From Heloderma charlesbogerti (Eukaryota > Chordata > Lepidosauria > Squamata > Helodermatidae), in the NCBI GenBank assembly GCA_026122225.1, contig JANEZZ010000307.1:806001-870000 (forward strand): a DNA stretch of 64,000 bases, in the 5' to 3' direction. The notes below the pieces were generated by a model. The model had not been told where the DNA came from. It was given only the letters and a program-made list of their open reading frames with translations, and made no database searches. How positions within the stretch are numbered: position 1 is the stretch's first letter; every line of letters starts with the position of its first letter. Below, piece by piece: positions 11,618 to 24,363 of this stretch. A program made the translations under genes and the position numbers.

Positions 11618-11696
11618 AGGTTTGCTTAGAAATAGGTTCCAGTAAATTCAGTGGGGCTTACTCCAAAGTAAATGTGCATAGGATTACAACCTGATC
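11618..11696. repeat. Short squamate interspersed repeat (cagaagtaag type)
   Basis: Contains aattcagtggggcttactcc and gtgcataggattacaacctg, matching the copy at 7782-7880. Confidence 0.6.
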
Positions 11697-13289
11697 TTAT
11701 GTTTGGCCAGGTTCATTTATTACTGTTACTGCTGAATGCTATATCATCACAGTGTTGGCTTGGGGTCTTAACAGGGCACTGGATCACAAATGGCTTGCTG
11801 TAAACTACTGCAGGCTATTTTGAGTTGAATATAACAGTGACCTAAGAGTAATACGTTATGACACAAACCTCCAATAGCGTTGTTAATAAAAGGGTGATAT
11901 TTCCAGTAGTCTCCACAATGAGAAATACATTTTATCTTCTCAAGGTTGTGCTCAGTATTTACATATCATACCATCATCAAAGTATTGTAGCTTTAACCTT
12001 TCTAAGTAATGGGAACAGCAGCAACTTGGATGAAACTAGGAAAACAGATAATTGGACTAGTTGTTGAGAAAAGATTCACCAAAATAGTGGCAATTAGGGG
12101 CTGTTGCTAGGAAACAGCCACTCTCAATGGGTGCGGTTGTATATGAGTGAGGATATTCTCAGTCATTGCCCTGTTTGCTCTTGATATTGACAGGTGATAG
12201 ATCTTTTAGGATTCTTGTAAGCAGAGCCAACAGTGTACAGGGAAGTGAGAAGGAACTTATGATCTCTGGTCTGACTAATGGAATGAAAACTGCAACCCAC
12301 AAGAGAGTTACTTAGAAGCAAAAGCAACTATTAATTGGATTGCTGAGGTCAAGATAGTTTGAAACAAGTAGTTACTTTGCTATAGTAGCACAGAAATGAG
12401 GGAAACGCAAAACAGAAACACTTAGAGTGAATACATATTTATAAAATGTAAGTAACCTTGCAGAAACTCACCACGTTTAATGCAAAACAGCTGGGATGCC
12501 TTTGATAAGGCAAAATGTTGATGATATTCCATGATTGCCACAACTACTAAGCTTCACTGTTCTATTGATCTTTAATGCATAACACCTAAAGATGAGTTGC
12601 TTAAATCATGAGAGAGATGTCCTCGTTATGTATCAAGTCATTCAAAATCTGAGGGTGCAGATAACATACCACATCTTGCCTCAAAATGTCTTTGCTATAT
12701 ATAAACACGCTGTATTAGTCTTCAGATAAGCTTGCCAAGGCATATGGAACAGCTAATATATGGTTTTAAAACACAGCGGTTTCATGCTAGGAAAACGAGG
12801 TGTTCTCTGGTGCAAGGCATTTTTACTGAGCCTCTTCAATGAGGTATAATTTTTATGCAACACTCTTCTTCCCCATTTCACCAGCTAGGGAATGGAGCAA
12901 AACTAATCACAGATTTTGGGATACAGTTGCCTGGTTTGGATATAATGCTAAACTGTGGTTTGGCATTACGTGAATGAAAAGTGTTCCTTTTCTTCCTTGG
13001 GTGTGACTGTGAGGAGCAGATTATAAGTGTTCACTTTCATTTTCATTTAACTGAATTTAGGATTACATTGGACCCTAAATTGGTTAAACATAACTATGAT
13101 TTATAGCAAACAATTTCCTAAAACACAGTTTAAAGTTGCCTTGATTCAGTAAACGATAGTTAAGTCTAACCATAGTTGTCTGGGTTTGGGCACAACACTA
13201 AACTGTGGGTTACCAAAAGACTCCATGGCCACACCAGCTGACAAGGCCTAGATTCATTCAGATAATGCTAAAACATAATTTAGTATTAT

Positions 13290-13705
13290 GATCAGGGGCT
13301 GTTCGCACATCACAGCAGCATTCGGTGGCAAAATGTGGGTTAATTAACCCATGATTAATTAACCCGTGATTTGTGGGGATGCACACTGCACACGAGCCAT
13401 TTCCAGTTTCTGTAAACAACCTCCAATCAGCCCAATCAGAGGTAGTGAGCGTGACGTACAAGCTGACACCAATGAGTTGTTTCGGGGCTAAACAACGAAG
13501 CGGTTAACCCAACAACAAACCATGTTTAGCCCCTAAACAACCCATTGGTCAGGGTTTGCATCATGCTCACAACCTATGATCAGACTAGTCGGAGCTTGTT
13601 TACAGAAACTGGAAGCGTCCCATATGTGGCACATGCCCCCGCAAATCTGTGGTTAGATAACCCATGATTTGCTGCCGTGACATGCAAACTGGGTCAGCAA
13701 GTGTG
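13290..13705. mobile_element. Palindromic foldback element, family P
   Basis: Arms begin gctgttcgcacatcacagc and end, inverted, in gctgccgtgacatgcaaac. The interior is rich in wtaacccatgatt and inverted gggttaattaaccc motifs. The same architecture occurs near 27750, 30950, 47560, 50866 and 58012. No coding capacity. Confidence 0.65.
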
Positions 13706-13765
13706 GGCTGCCCTTTTCTCCATCACACTTAGATCAATAGCATATTGTGCAAAGTACTGTCCACT

Positions 13766-14200
13766 GGAGAGAGCAATCCTACCGGGATAGGTGGCTGCCT
13801 CCGAACTCGGAGGCAGCCACCTATCCAATGCCGGGCAGGAGAAGCATGGATGGGGACCCTGCATTTGCAGCTAGACAGCCAATTTCAGCTGTCTGGCCAC
13901 AGGAAGTCGGAGTGTGGAAGCAGTGGCCAGACATCACATTGGATGTGTTGGTCAGTATTTCTGACTTCCCCGCCCTGGCACGCCCCCAGGAATGCCCTGT
14001 TTTCACCACTCCATGCTCCTTTTCCAAGCACGGAGCGCGGGGCCGTTCTGTGCTGCCTATGAGGCAGCATGGGAAGGGGTGAAGGTTGGTTCTCAGGGAA
14101 CTGACCTCGGAGCACAGGCTCCAAGGTCAGTTCCCTGGGAACCGACCTATCTTATGGCTGTCTAGCCGCTGACTAGCAGCCATAGGATTACACCCTAAGT
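13766..14200. mobile_element. Foldback MITE, family Q
   Basis: Begins gagagcaatcctacc and ends ccataggattacaccctaa, giving inverted termini of the type GGGTGCAATCCTATG. The interior includes the small palindrome around 13792-13826 (aggtggctgcctccgaa and its complement) and the word tctagccgctgactagcagc. Other copies: 16367, 26700 and 35947. Confidence 0.7.
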
Positions 14201-14604
14201 CACTAAATCAGATTTCTTTTAAGCTGCATAGAAGTAAGGCTTTTGTTATATCAGCTGATAGTTTGATGGTGTTCTTGGCACAATTTTGGCTATGAAATTC
14301 TATCCAGTTGCTTTAATGCTTATCTATTTTGTCTAGCTATTATCAGTGTGGTTGTGAATCAAGATTCTGTGTCCTACTCCTAGTTATGAATACTCAGTTC
14401 CATTGAAAAGAATCATGTTTATTGCATTAGCAGTTGTTTAGTGTTAGTGCTCCAGCAGTGTTAGGTTTGGCATTGTATTTATACTCCAACAAGCCGCAAT
14501 CAGAATGTATTTTGAATTCCCATTATCGTTAGTTCTCACACTATTAACCTTCTGCTAGCTGTTGCCTATGAAAGTTCATGCCAAATAAGCTAGTTAATCT
14601 CAAA

Positions 14605-14737
14605 GCAGGGGGCAGACAACATGTGGACCTTCAGATGTTGTTGGACTACAACTCCCATCAGCCCTAGCTATCCTGGCTAGGGCTGATGAGGGCTGCAATC
14701 CAGCAACATCTGGAGAGCCACAAGTTGCCCATCCCTG
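14605..14737. mobile_element. Palindromic MITE (Chompy-like)
   Basis: Left arm ggactacaactcccatcagc and right arm gctagggctgatgagggctg, with outer ends gcagggggcagacaacatg / caagttgcccatccctg. Confidence 0.65.
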
Positions 14738-14765
14738 ATCTAAAGGGCCACAGCAGAGCTTGGCT

Positions 14766-15135
14766 TTCTTCACACGAAGCTTTTATCCTGCAGTTGAGTT
14801 TGCTCCTTCATGGAAGTTCGCGGGCTCTTTACGTGACGCCATGAACCTCCAAGGTGTCTCCTGCACGAAATGCCCTTTGTTCCATTTTTACATAGCTCGC
14901 AGATAATGAGCTATCAAATTACCCCGTTGTGTTCTGTTTGAGTTCCCTCCATGAAAAGAGGAAAAGAAGAGGCAAGAAGAGGAGCAAAATCAATGAAATA
15001 TAATGGAAGACTGAGATACAGGGGAAAGGGCGGGGGGAAGCGGGTGAAAAAAGGGATCGTTGGGATCCTGCATTTAAAACGGAAGCAGAAAGCCCCGTTT
15101 TAAATGCAGGATTGATGCTGGTGTAGAGATACCCT
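14766..15135. mobile_element. Interspersed element, family S
   Basis: About 370 bp, closely matching 49047-49425. Shared words include gcttttatcctgcagttgag, tgcgggctctttac-type and ccctttgttccatttttaca. Near the end is the inverted pair catttaaaacggaagcag / ccccgttttaaatg. No coding capacity; probably a non-autonomous DNA element. A partial copy starts at about 18318. Confidence 0.65.
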
Positions 15136-15624
15136 TGTGCTTTCCTGCAAATTAAGTTGGTGAGAACATTATTGATGCTATGAACTAGATCCAACAGGAT
15201 CCACATGCAAACCAATAGCATTTCCACTTGCACATGGGGGAGCATGATTTGCACAGACTTCCCACTCTAGCTAAAGCCCGCTATGCCATTAGATACCACA
15301 CTGTTCTTGAGGGCTCCCTAGCCCTCAGGAGTGGCTTTAGGAGGTCCACAGTGGAGAGGAGGTGGAAAAACCCCATCCTACAAGTAAAACTTCCTCTCAG
15401 TTGCTGGCTGGGAATTATGGGAGTTGCAGTCTAACACATCTGGAGGGCACCAGGTTGGGGAAGAGTGCTCTATATGCATTACATATAGTATGACATGTGC
15501 CAAGATGATCCTCGGGTAAGTGATCAGTGCTTCTCCTGTGAATAATAGTTTTCAAGTGCTTTCCTTTTTTTGTGATTGTAAAATGCCAGTCTTTTGTCTT
15601 ATATGTTCCCCCCCTCCTTCACAG

Positions 15625-15683
15625 GTAATTGGACTACTAGATGTCTTCACACCAGATGTGTCACTGGATAAATTTAATGACTT
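15625..15683 (+). CDS. MAPK12: MAPK12 coding exon 3 (residues 83-102, partial)
   Basis: A 59 nt exon reading VIGLLDVFTPDVSLDKFNDF, the beta-4/beta-5 region leading to the hinge. Acceptor ttcacag, donor TT|gtaagt in phase 2. The Phe102 codon is completed by the first base of exon 4. Confidence 0.96.
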
Positions 15684-16366
15684 GTAAGTTTATAATTTTA
15701 TGGAAATGTTGGAGCTCTGTATTATGATTTGTAGTTCTACCATGGGCTCATGGGACTTGGTTGCTTTAAAAGAGTTGTTCTTCGCTTTGGATCAATATAA
15801 TGTGTATGAAAGCTCGATTCTGATCTCATTTGCTTTGGTATGTATATCTATAAAATTGCCTTCCTGAAGCAAAAACAGCTAGGTCTGAGCTATACATAGC
15901 TTGGGAGCTACTTTTTCATGTTTGTATACAGCACACTAATATTTGTCACAGAGAGCACTGTAGTTTTGCTGGAGCGATCATATGTCTGTAAACTCGGTAA
16001 AATGAAGTCACTGACAGTCACATTTAATGGTTAGATTTTTACCAGGAATCACCAGTGGACTTGCAGAAGATACATCTACTATGTAAGGTGTAAATCTGTC
16101 CCCATGCATGTGTGTTCATGCTCATCTACATATATGTATCCTTTTTTTTAACCAGAATGCCTTCCCACTTTCAACTGTGCTTAAGATATATTTGTTAGAG
16201 TACCGAATGTGCAACTTAAAAGTAGCTGTGTTGTAGACAACTTTAGTTAAAAAAAAAAACAAACGCCAAATAACCCCCCCTTAGACATTGTTAATCTTGA
16301 CCTCACTGAAGGGAAAACTGTAAGAGTGTTGGCTGATGTGATCTGATTTTATATTAAAAAGTGGAC

Positions 16367-16824
16367 GGAGGGAGCAATCCTATGGCCGCTAGTCAGTGGC
16401 TAGACGGCCATACGATATCTGGTTTTCTGGGAAATGACCTCAGAGCCTGCGCTCCGAGGTCGGTTCCCAGAGAACCGACCTTCCCCCACTTCCACACTGC
16501 CTGCAAGGCAGCGTGGAAAAGCCTCGTGCTTTGCACTCACAAGAGGAGTGTGGAGTGGCCAAAATGGGACGTTCCCGGGGGTCGTTCTGGGGCGGGGAGG
16601 GTGGAAATGCCTGTACAACACATCCAATCTGTCGTACAGCAGCCTCTTCCCCTGCTCAGCCCTCCCACAGCTAGACAGCCGCAATCAACTGTCTAGCCGA
16701 AAATGCAGGGCAGGAGAAGCGTGGAGGGAACAATCCCCTCCTTGCTTCTCCTGCCCTGCATTGGATAGGTGGTCGCCTCCGAGTTCGGAGGTGGCCGCCT
16801 ATCTGCATAGGATTGCGCCCTGAG
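16367..16824. mobile_element. Foldback MITE, family Q
   Basis: Begins gagggagcaatcctatgg and ends gcataggattgcgccctga. Internal inverted words include ctagtcagtggctagac and caactgtctagccg. Near the right end, aggtggtcgcctccgagttc is followed by its inverted partner. Confidence 0.72.
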
Positions 16825-16953
16825 GCAGCTATTCTAGTGGCTAATGAATTATCTTGAAAAAGTGGAAGTGTGCAACTCCTGACTTCTTTTCCAGCTGGAG
16901 AGGAGAGCTCTCTGCCATTTCATTATTAGAGAAAATGATCCATCAAACAGAAA

Positions 16954-17030
16954 TTAATTAATTAATTAATATCCCACCTTTTGACCAAAAAATGGCACTC
17001 AAGGTGGCCATTTCAAATTCCCTGAAATAA
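16954..17030 (-). mobile_element. L2-type LINE 3' end, minus strand
   Basis: An (ATTA)n run followed by atcccaccttttgacc and ctcaaggtggcca is the inverted form of the common LINE 3' end (aaggtggg..ataaat). Confidence 0.5.
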
Positions 17031-18091
17031 AGATTAGGATGATTGTTCACACTGGAAAGTATTACTGACATTTATAGTTCAATACATATTTCCCCCTGAT
17101 GTTCCTTCAGTGTGCTATCTGATTGTTTTAGCAATTAATGCTTCCATAGATGCAGGTTTTCTTTTGTTTCCTCCCATTTTTCAATTACCATTGAACTTTT
17201 ACACAGATGATGCCTACTTTTAATAATGTGTATGGATTTCTGCTTTTTCTTGTTCAATATGTACACAGCAATATAAACCATAACCGTTTTTATTCAAGAC
17301 TTTGCCGTTGCTGCGTCAGTAAATTACTCTCGTTAACTACCTGTGTGTTGATGGAGCAATTAGTGAGCTATTTCCATTTGGCTTTGAAATATTCATGAGC
17401 TCTGGCATATTAGCTGTAATAAAATCATAGGAGAAGAGTGCATGTCTGTGTTATCATTATTCAAGATTATCAGCACTCTGAAGATTAAGCTTGGTTCCTT
17501 GCTTATCCAAGTTATTGATTAGAGAGCTTAGTTTGTTTCCTCTGCACTAAATATAGCCTTAAGAAGATGAACATGTTCTAGCTTTTCCACTCTCCTTCTA
17601 CCTTTTCAATCATTTTTATGTGAACTGCAGTGCTTCCCCTTGGAAGCTTCAGTAGCTGATTGAAGAATACAGGTTGGAATTTCCGTAACAGTCTATATGG
17701 CAGTCCTATCCACATTTAGGATTAGGTCCTATTAAATTCAGTGGGACTTACTTTTGAGTAAACATCTATAACAGTAGGTTGTAAGTCAGTTTGATGTCTA
17801 AATATAGTAGAAATCCAAAGGGATTTCTTTAGCTAACCTTGAGCTATGAAATATATTTTTTAATGTAATTGTTGTAATTTTGCTTTATCAGTGTTCAGAG
17901 TTTTAAGAATATTTTTGGTTTTCTCTTCAACAGTGAACAGAGTTTCCAAGATCTGAGCTTGAATCCTGAGAGCTGTGGCCAGTGTTCTACTCACAGCATG
18001 GGGCTTTTCTTTCCCTTCCTTCCAGTGTAGCCCATAGTGCTCCCCAAAAGCCAACTGCAAGGGTTGGGGGACTATTGAAAATAGTGTATAT

Positions 18092-18222
18092 TGAGGAACT
18101 TGTGCCCCTCCAGACATTTTGGCTTATAACTCCCATCATACCCCACAATTAGCTATGCCGGGTAGGGCTGATGGGAGTTGTAGGCCAAAACATCTAGAGG
18201 GCCACAAGTTGCCCACCCCTGG
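18092..18222. mobile_element. Palindromic MITE (Chompy-like)
   Basis: Arms gaacttgtgcccctccagac / gagggccacaagttgcccac and ataactcccatcataccc / gggctgatgggagttgtagg. Well preserved foldback. Confidence 0.68.
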
Positions 18223-18802
18223 TGTACATTATGGCAAAGGAGTGAGCAGAAATTGTGGACCTGCCCTCTTGTACAAGAAGAGGTGCCTTCTTACTCACAC
18301 TAGGCACCTTTAAGGGGTTCATCACACAGAGCTTTTATCCTGCTATTGAGATGGCTCTCTCTCAGAAGTTTGCGGGCTCTTTACATGACACTGTTAACAT
18401 CCAAGGCACCTCCCGCAATTTCCTCCAGCCTATCTCGTATTTTCCCCAATCGCGAAAAATGTGGTATTTATCCCAGACCCACAGAACAGGAGTGCCATAA
18501 CCTCCCTGTGAAATTCTCCAATAGCGGAAGAAATCGCTGTGTTTGTCTGCTGTAGGCATTTGTTTTCAGTTGTTGGGGGCACGGTCAGGATGACGAAGGC
18601 ATTGAGGATGGGAGCAGGGTTGAACGGAAGGAGACCCGAGCAGATTTGACAGGCGTGAGGGCAAGAATCACCTGCTGATTGCAACTCCTGCCTCTGCATT
18701 TCTCAGTTGGAGGGAGAAGAGGGTAAAATGCGTCCCTGCAATGAAGGGAGACACATCTGATCCCCCACCCCACCAAGCGCAGAAGCAACGTCCTCTGTTG
18801 TT

Positions 18803-18995
18803 TCAGAGCACCCTATTAAGTTCAGTGGGGCTTAGTCCGAAGCAAGTGTGCTGAGGGTTGCAGACTTGCAGGGTGATCTTACGCCTACTCAGAAGTAAGT
18901 CCCATTGAGTTCAGTGGGGCTTACTCCCACATAAGTGTGCCAAGGGTTGCAGAATTACAGCACAATCTTACATTTTATGTCTACTCAGAAGTAAG
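18803..18995. repeat. Tandem pair of the cagaagtaag-type short repeat
   Basis: Two successive copies: the second contains ctcagaagtaagtcccattg, then gttcagtggggcttactccc, and the first has ttcagtggggcttagtccga. Each ends in agggttgcag. Confidence 0.6.
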
Positions 18996-19605
18996 TCCAA
19001 GTTTTCCTGGGGGCTGCGAGAAAACAGTACAGCAGAAGTTAAGCTACAAAAACAAGATTCCTCCCTCCTTTGCACACATGCCAGGGAGGGAGGGAGGACC
19101 TCCCTTAGTCCAAACCATGTGTCTGCCATGTAAAGGAGCCCTAATCCCACAAAGAAACTGAAAGCAGGAAGCTCCAGAAAGAATGTGGGTTTTTGCTTAA
19201 CGTAGAGACACCCTTTATCTAAGCAACTTTTTCTGTCTCTTAATCCAAGCAACCAAAAAGTCGAAAAGGGAGATTTTGCTTTGTTTGTATGTTTGTTAAT
19301 ATTGTAGGTTGCTTTATAAAATACAGTTAACTAAGTGACAACATTCCTGTTCCCTGTGTTATCCTTTTCTCCGATCTTCCATGTCCTAAAGCATAGATGG
19401 ATTGATTATGTTCGATGAAAAGGAAAGTCTTGCATTGAAAGTTTGCAAAATATCACCTCGGAGGAAAACCCAACACCTTTATTATGAGTGGTTATTTTAT
19501 CAGCTAAGTAATGGTCAGAAATTATTGTGTTTTGCATTATTAATGTACTGTTAAGATTCTTCTTTTTAAAACTTAAATTATTTTGTGTTTGATTTCTATT
19601 TTTAG

Positions 19606-19717
19606 CTACCTTGTCATGCCATTTATGGGAACAGACTTGAGTAAAATAATGAAGCACGAGAAACTAACTGAAGATAGGATCCAGTTTCTGGTCTATCAAA
19701 TGTTAAAGGGCCTAAAG
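19606..19717 (+). CDS. MAPK12: MAPK12 coding exon 4 (residues 102-139)
   Basis: Encodes the hinge and alpha-D/alpha-E region, [20 protein letters not shown] and on to YQMLKGLK. Met106 is the gatekeeper; Met here is typical of p38-gamma and delta and is linked to insensitivity to the pyridinyl-imidazole inhibitors that hit p38-alpha and beta. Acceptor tttttag; the donor AAG|gttaga departs from the GTRAGT consensus at +3. Length 112 nt, phase 0 end. Confidence 0.96.
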
Positions 19718-22700
19718 GTTAGATCCCTCTATTTTTGCTGTTGTTTCTTATACACTGACATTTTCCTAAGACCCAGTGCAGACATTTTCCTAACTGTGAA
19801 ATTGAGGCCATGCTGCTGCAGGGTCCCTGCCACACATATTTCTAATCCTTTCCATGATTTGCTTTAACCACAGTGTAGTGTTACATCTGCACTGACACAA
19901 AGTAGGACTGCTCTTGTAAAAAGAGTTTGAAATCAGGATTGGTAATGGTTTTATAAACCCTGTTTGTGTGGGGATCTGGCTAGTTTTCATGGTGTAATGT
20001 TATCTCTGCATCGTGGTGTAATGTTACATCTTCCATCAGGTTTTCTCATAATCAGACTTTGGACTACAAATTCTGATTTCAAACTCCAGAAGATGGAGCA
20101 GAGCACTAGATTTAGTCCTTCCCCTCCTGACAGTTTCCTTTACTGGGATGCATGTGGACCGTACTAGATCAGGGCCAACCTGTATTATGTGGATTTTTAC
20201 TTTTTCTCTGATTGAAACATTATGTTCTTATCAAGTTTTGTTTTTATTATGAAAAGGACAGGGACATCTTTAAAAGACATGCTGTCTGTTCTTATTACTA
20301 TGATATGGTTCTCCATCCCTCCCCTCCCCCGCCCCCAGGCTTGGCATAAGTGAAATGTGATTGCTGTATCCTGACCTAGATTGACTGGTTAAAACCCAGG
20401 TTTTTTCCTGTAGTAATTGTATTCATACCTCGATAATAAGAACTTGCCTGCATAGAATCAGTTTGAATAACTAAATGAAAAATGCATACAAGAAGACAGA
20501 AAATGGGATGTTAATGTACATGGGAAATTTCAACATTTAATCCCTTAATATTTACACTTTCACGAGTGATATTCCCACCCCCATCAAAAAGACCTGTGTA
20601 ACTCACCTGTTAATTGAAAATAACAGAATGAAGGAAAAAGAAAATGTATCTTGCTACCAAATGCATCCCTTACCTTTGCTGAATGGGTATTTACCAGAAA
20701 CCAAACAAGCAAAACATACTGTGCCTGCTTAATGAGTGCCTTGATTATGTTGATTCCCTCTTAGGACTTCTGTGCTTTAGTGATACTTTATAATTCCTGA
20801 GTCCTTATTTACTGTGTTTTGATACGTATTTGTCCTATGTCACTTCAGCTATGCTCTGTTGCTCCTTTCATTAAAATAAATGCAAGCTGGGAATCATCTG
20901 TGCAATTTTGTGGGCTTGGGCCAGGACAGTCATAGTTGGTAGGTGGGAAACTAAGATTTTGCTTCCCTACCACACACAGCCTCTCACGTTTGTCTGAACT
21001 GGCCCATTATATCAGTATGAAATGAAGAGTCCAAAGCATTACATAACAAGAAGATAAAGTTGTCCTGGCAGCCTAGTGTTCAAAAAGAAACCCTGGGACA
21101 GAATTCTAATTTCAGTGAGGTCATCAGATACTGAGGAATAATTTTAGAGAGAAAAAATGGTTGATCTGCTTGCTGTAATTTTTCTATAGTCTGCAAAAGG
21201 AATGATTTGCCTTCTTGTTTGTAGGACAAGCTGTTCATCAGCTGGAGCAAAACCTACAGTTCTACACTGGTCCATCTCTTTCCAAATGGTTCTATTTTCT
21301 GGTTTCTTTGGTCTGGATTTGAAGAGGATGTTTTTCTGCCATCTCCGTTAGGATTTTAAATGTATATTGTATCTTTGGAGAGCATGGTGAATGTTCTCAC
21401 ATTGCACAGTTGGCTCATCCTAAATGAGCCAACAAACAAACAAAGAAAACCAAATTGAAAAAAAGGGCACTACCTTGTACGACAGACAAAATGGGAAACA
21501 TCCGCCGGGGAAGTTTGTCTAAGACAGCTTGACCTGCCCTTAGCCAACATGTTAACTTTCGGGTTAACTTTGATGTCTATCTCAACACATTTTTGTGCTG
21601 TATTTAGCTTTACTGAGGCAATTTGTCCCCCATCAGAGCAGTGCAACTTGACCTGTGCAAACACAACTTCCAAGGCCATTCTTGCCGATTCCCAGATGTT
21701 TTCAGTATAGACCCACACATCTGTGTCTGCTTATATCAATTTCAACTCCATATGGATGTGCATCATAATAAGCTCATAATATAGCCATTATTTCCTCACC
21801 TGCTGCACACATCATTACATGTTGGATCTGTTGTCTAGTTTGTGTTCAACCTAAACAAACATAGACTATCTGGGGGAAAGAAAAACCAGTAAGGAGATTA
21901 TTTACCTTGAGGGGCATTTCTGTGCCTCCAGCAGCGATAACGCAAAGCCCACTTACACTGTCCTTGGCTCACCTTTGTGCTATTAAGCTGTTAGTTTGCT
22001 GAGTCCGTTGTGTGTATTTTATTTTAATGTTATTTGCTGGTGTTTATCTCCTCACATGCTCCTTTGATTATACACAGTTGCTCCATATCTCAAACCCCAG
22101 TTTGCCATCTGATGATGGAAATGGCCTGAGCTGCTGCACATAAAAGGGCTTTCTGCTTGGCGCAGCCTCCACACATTTGCATTTAAAGTAGCAACCATGC
22201 CACTGCTTCTCTGTGTGAATTGGTCCCAAATGCTAGTCCTGTTTTCTCTGCAAGAATAACAAAGCAATATGTCATTGCATTCTCTCTCTCCCTCTCCTTC
22301 CGTACTTTCTCTACACTTTCGCTAATTGATAATGGGCTTCTTCAGGCGTCACACTAAGCCATAATGGTTAGGTGTTTTTTACTAACCATGATAGCTTAGC
22401 ATGTCCTGTGGGGGGAGAAAACTATGTTCCTCATGGTTAGTAAGCCACCCTGGCTAACCACCACCCTGCAACAAGCTTAAGGACCCCCGGTGTGGCTTAC
22501 CATATTATCTAGTGGGCTCCCCAGTTGTTAAAACGGGCTCCGGAGGACTTCCAGGCTGGACTATAGAGTCCACCGGCTAGAGCGTCCAGCACTGCTGGTG
22601 ATGCTCTAGCAGCCACAAACTTTCTCTATGGTCACGCAGCCACACTGGAGTGGATGTCAGGAGCCTGTTCACGCTGTCCAGGATGACGAGATGCACGCTC

Positions 22701-24250
22701 ACCTTACCAGGATGATCGCCAGGTAACTATGGAGGGGGGATTAGGAGAACCATGCAGCACCATATGGTTCCTCAATTGTCTGGCAGGCCCAAGTGTCATC
22801 GTTTTGCTAAGCCGCCCCCTCCATAGTTACCCTAACCACCTTCTCCCCAAGCACATGTGAATAGGGCCAATGGCTTGGATCCTAAGAGAAGTTAAGGAAG
22901 TTCACAGGAGGACATTTTCATCCCCCCCCCAGCTACATCTGTCCCCCAAAAAGGTGGTCTGGAGGGTCAGAGATCCCTCCTGAACAATGTGGGATGGGTT
23001 GTGGGGAAGGAGAGGAGGGGATGGGAAACTTCCTTCCACAAAGTTCCTTAAGTTAACTTCTCTTAGGATCAAAGCTTGGTTTTGGGGGTGATTCCCTCTT
23101 TCTCCTGCAGCCCATCACACATTGTTCAAGAGGGTTCCCCGACTCTCCAGAGTAGCTTCAGGGGTCACAGGTATCTATGGGAAGAGGAGGGACATGAAAT
23201 GTTCCTTCCATGACTTTCCTTAAATTAACTTACCTTTGGATCCTAGCTGCTGTGTGCAATACTAGGAAAGTTAAGGAAATTCGAAGTCCAGCTGAAATAA
23301 GTGAAGTTTGCTTTAAGCAGTAATACATAACTCTCTAGAGCACTTCCATTGATGTGAATATGACTACTCTGGAGTACATCGATTAAAGATTGCAACTGTA
23401 TGCCTGTGCTCTGAAGTCGACAGAGCACAGGCACACACATTTGCAAATCCTCAATCAGTTTTCTCCAGGGTACTAATATTCAAATCAGTGTGAGTGCTTT
23501 GGAACAAGAGTGTTGTGGCTGGCAGGAAATGTTCATTTTTCCTGTTTGTTGTTAGGCCATTGGGAAACTTCACTTATTTAGAAATATTTCCATGGCAGTT
23601 TTCTTCTGCTATGTGATTCCATAAGACTGCAATATTTCTTTTTCTGTGAAAGGTCCCCTTGATATGCTTATGTACATGTACCCTTATTAAAGTTTCAGCC
23701 GTTTGTTTAGGCTCCAGACAATGGCGGAAGGAATTAAGGCTAAGATTAAAGTGGCTGAATTAACCCTAGCATGGCAAGCACAGAGTAATGTCAAGTTCCA
23801 GCATTAGCAGCCATGTGTGTAAGAAAAACAAAAACAATCCAGGTAGAACTATGTTATAGACAAGCTCAGCCACTCGTCTGTGTTGAACATACATTTTATC
23901 AGTATGTTTCGTCTTTGCCATAAAGAGAGAGATAGTGACTTTTGAACTGTGCTAGTTGGGAAGACTGTGGTTTCCGAGAGAGGGGGGGGGGGGAGAGAGA
24001 GAGAGCGCATTTGTCTGCACCAATGAGATACCATTCTTACAGTTACCAGTGTTAGGTTTTATAGAGGACAGGACTTGTGCCTTCACTCATACTGTGACAA
24101 GGAGAGCTACTAGCCCCTCTTACAATTCTCCATCTTGGTTTCTAGTTTCCATTGATCAAAACTTATATCAAAAGTCACAACCCTTTTCAACATGAAAAAT
24201 CTTTATCAGTATGAAATAAATAAAATATGGTTGTTGTTTTTCCCCTACAG
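19718..24250 (+). other. MAPK12: MAPK12 intron 4
   Basis: A 4.5 kb intron. A MITE-like stretch at 22335-22870 contains inverted gccataatggttag / ctaaccaccaccc words, and related repeats follow at 22870-23250. A G-run/GA microsatellite lies at 23980-24006. The rest (19720-22330, 23250-23980) shows no feature I can support. Confidence 0.75.
23980..24006. repeat. G-run plus (GA)n simple repeat
   Basis: A run of G residues followed by six GA units, read directly. Confidence 0.85.
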
Positions 24251-24280
24251 TATATCCATTCATCAGGCATAATTCATAGG
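24251..24280 (+). CDS. MAPK12: MAPK12 coding microexon 5 (residues 140-149)
   Basis: A 30 nt exon encoding YIHSSGIIHR, ending with His-Arg of the HRD catalytic motif. Acceptor cctacag, donor AGG|gtaagt. A 30 nt exon at this point is the p38-family pattern. It is too short to be found as an ORF and was placed by splice sites, phase and homology. A foldback element starts only about 84 nt downstream. Confidence 0.96.
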
Positions 24281-24363
24281 GTAAGTGAAATACCTCATTT
24301 CAGGTTTTCGTTTTATAGTTTTGGATGGTTCTCTCACATAGTGTCTGACTTTTAAAAAACAAA

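Larger units (their letters stand above)
7154..15624 (+). other. MAPK12: MAPK12 intron 2
   Basis: An 8.5 kb intron, the largest. Contents in order: a squamate short repeat (7782-7880), MITE-like sequence (7895-8110), BovB (8135-10686), MITE-like sequence (11090-11300), a short repeat (11618-11696), palindromic elements (13290-13705, 13766-14200), Chompy-like MITE (14605-14737) and family S (14766-15135). The stretch 11700-12930 shows no recognisable feature. Confidence 0.8.
15684..19605 (+). other. MAPK12: MAPK12 intron 3
   Basis: A 3.9 kb intron holding family Q (16367-16824), an inverted LINE tail (16954-17030), short repeats (17697-17790, 18803-18995), a Chompy-like MITE (18092-18222) and a partial family S copy (about 18318-18440). 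Nothing recognised in 15690-16360 or 17030-17690. Confidence 0.8.
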
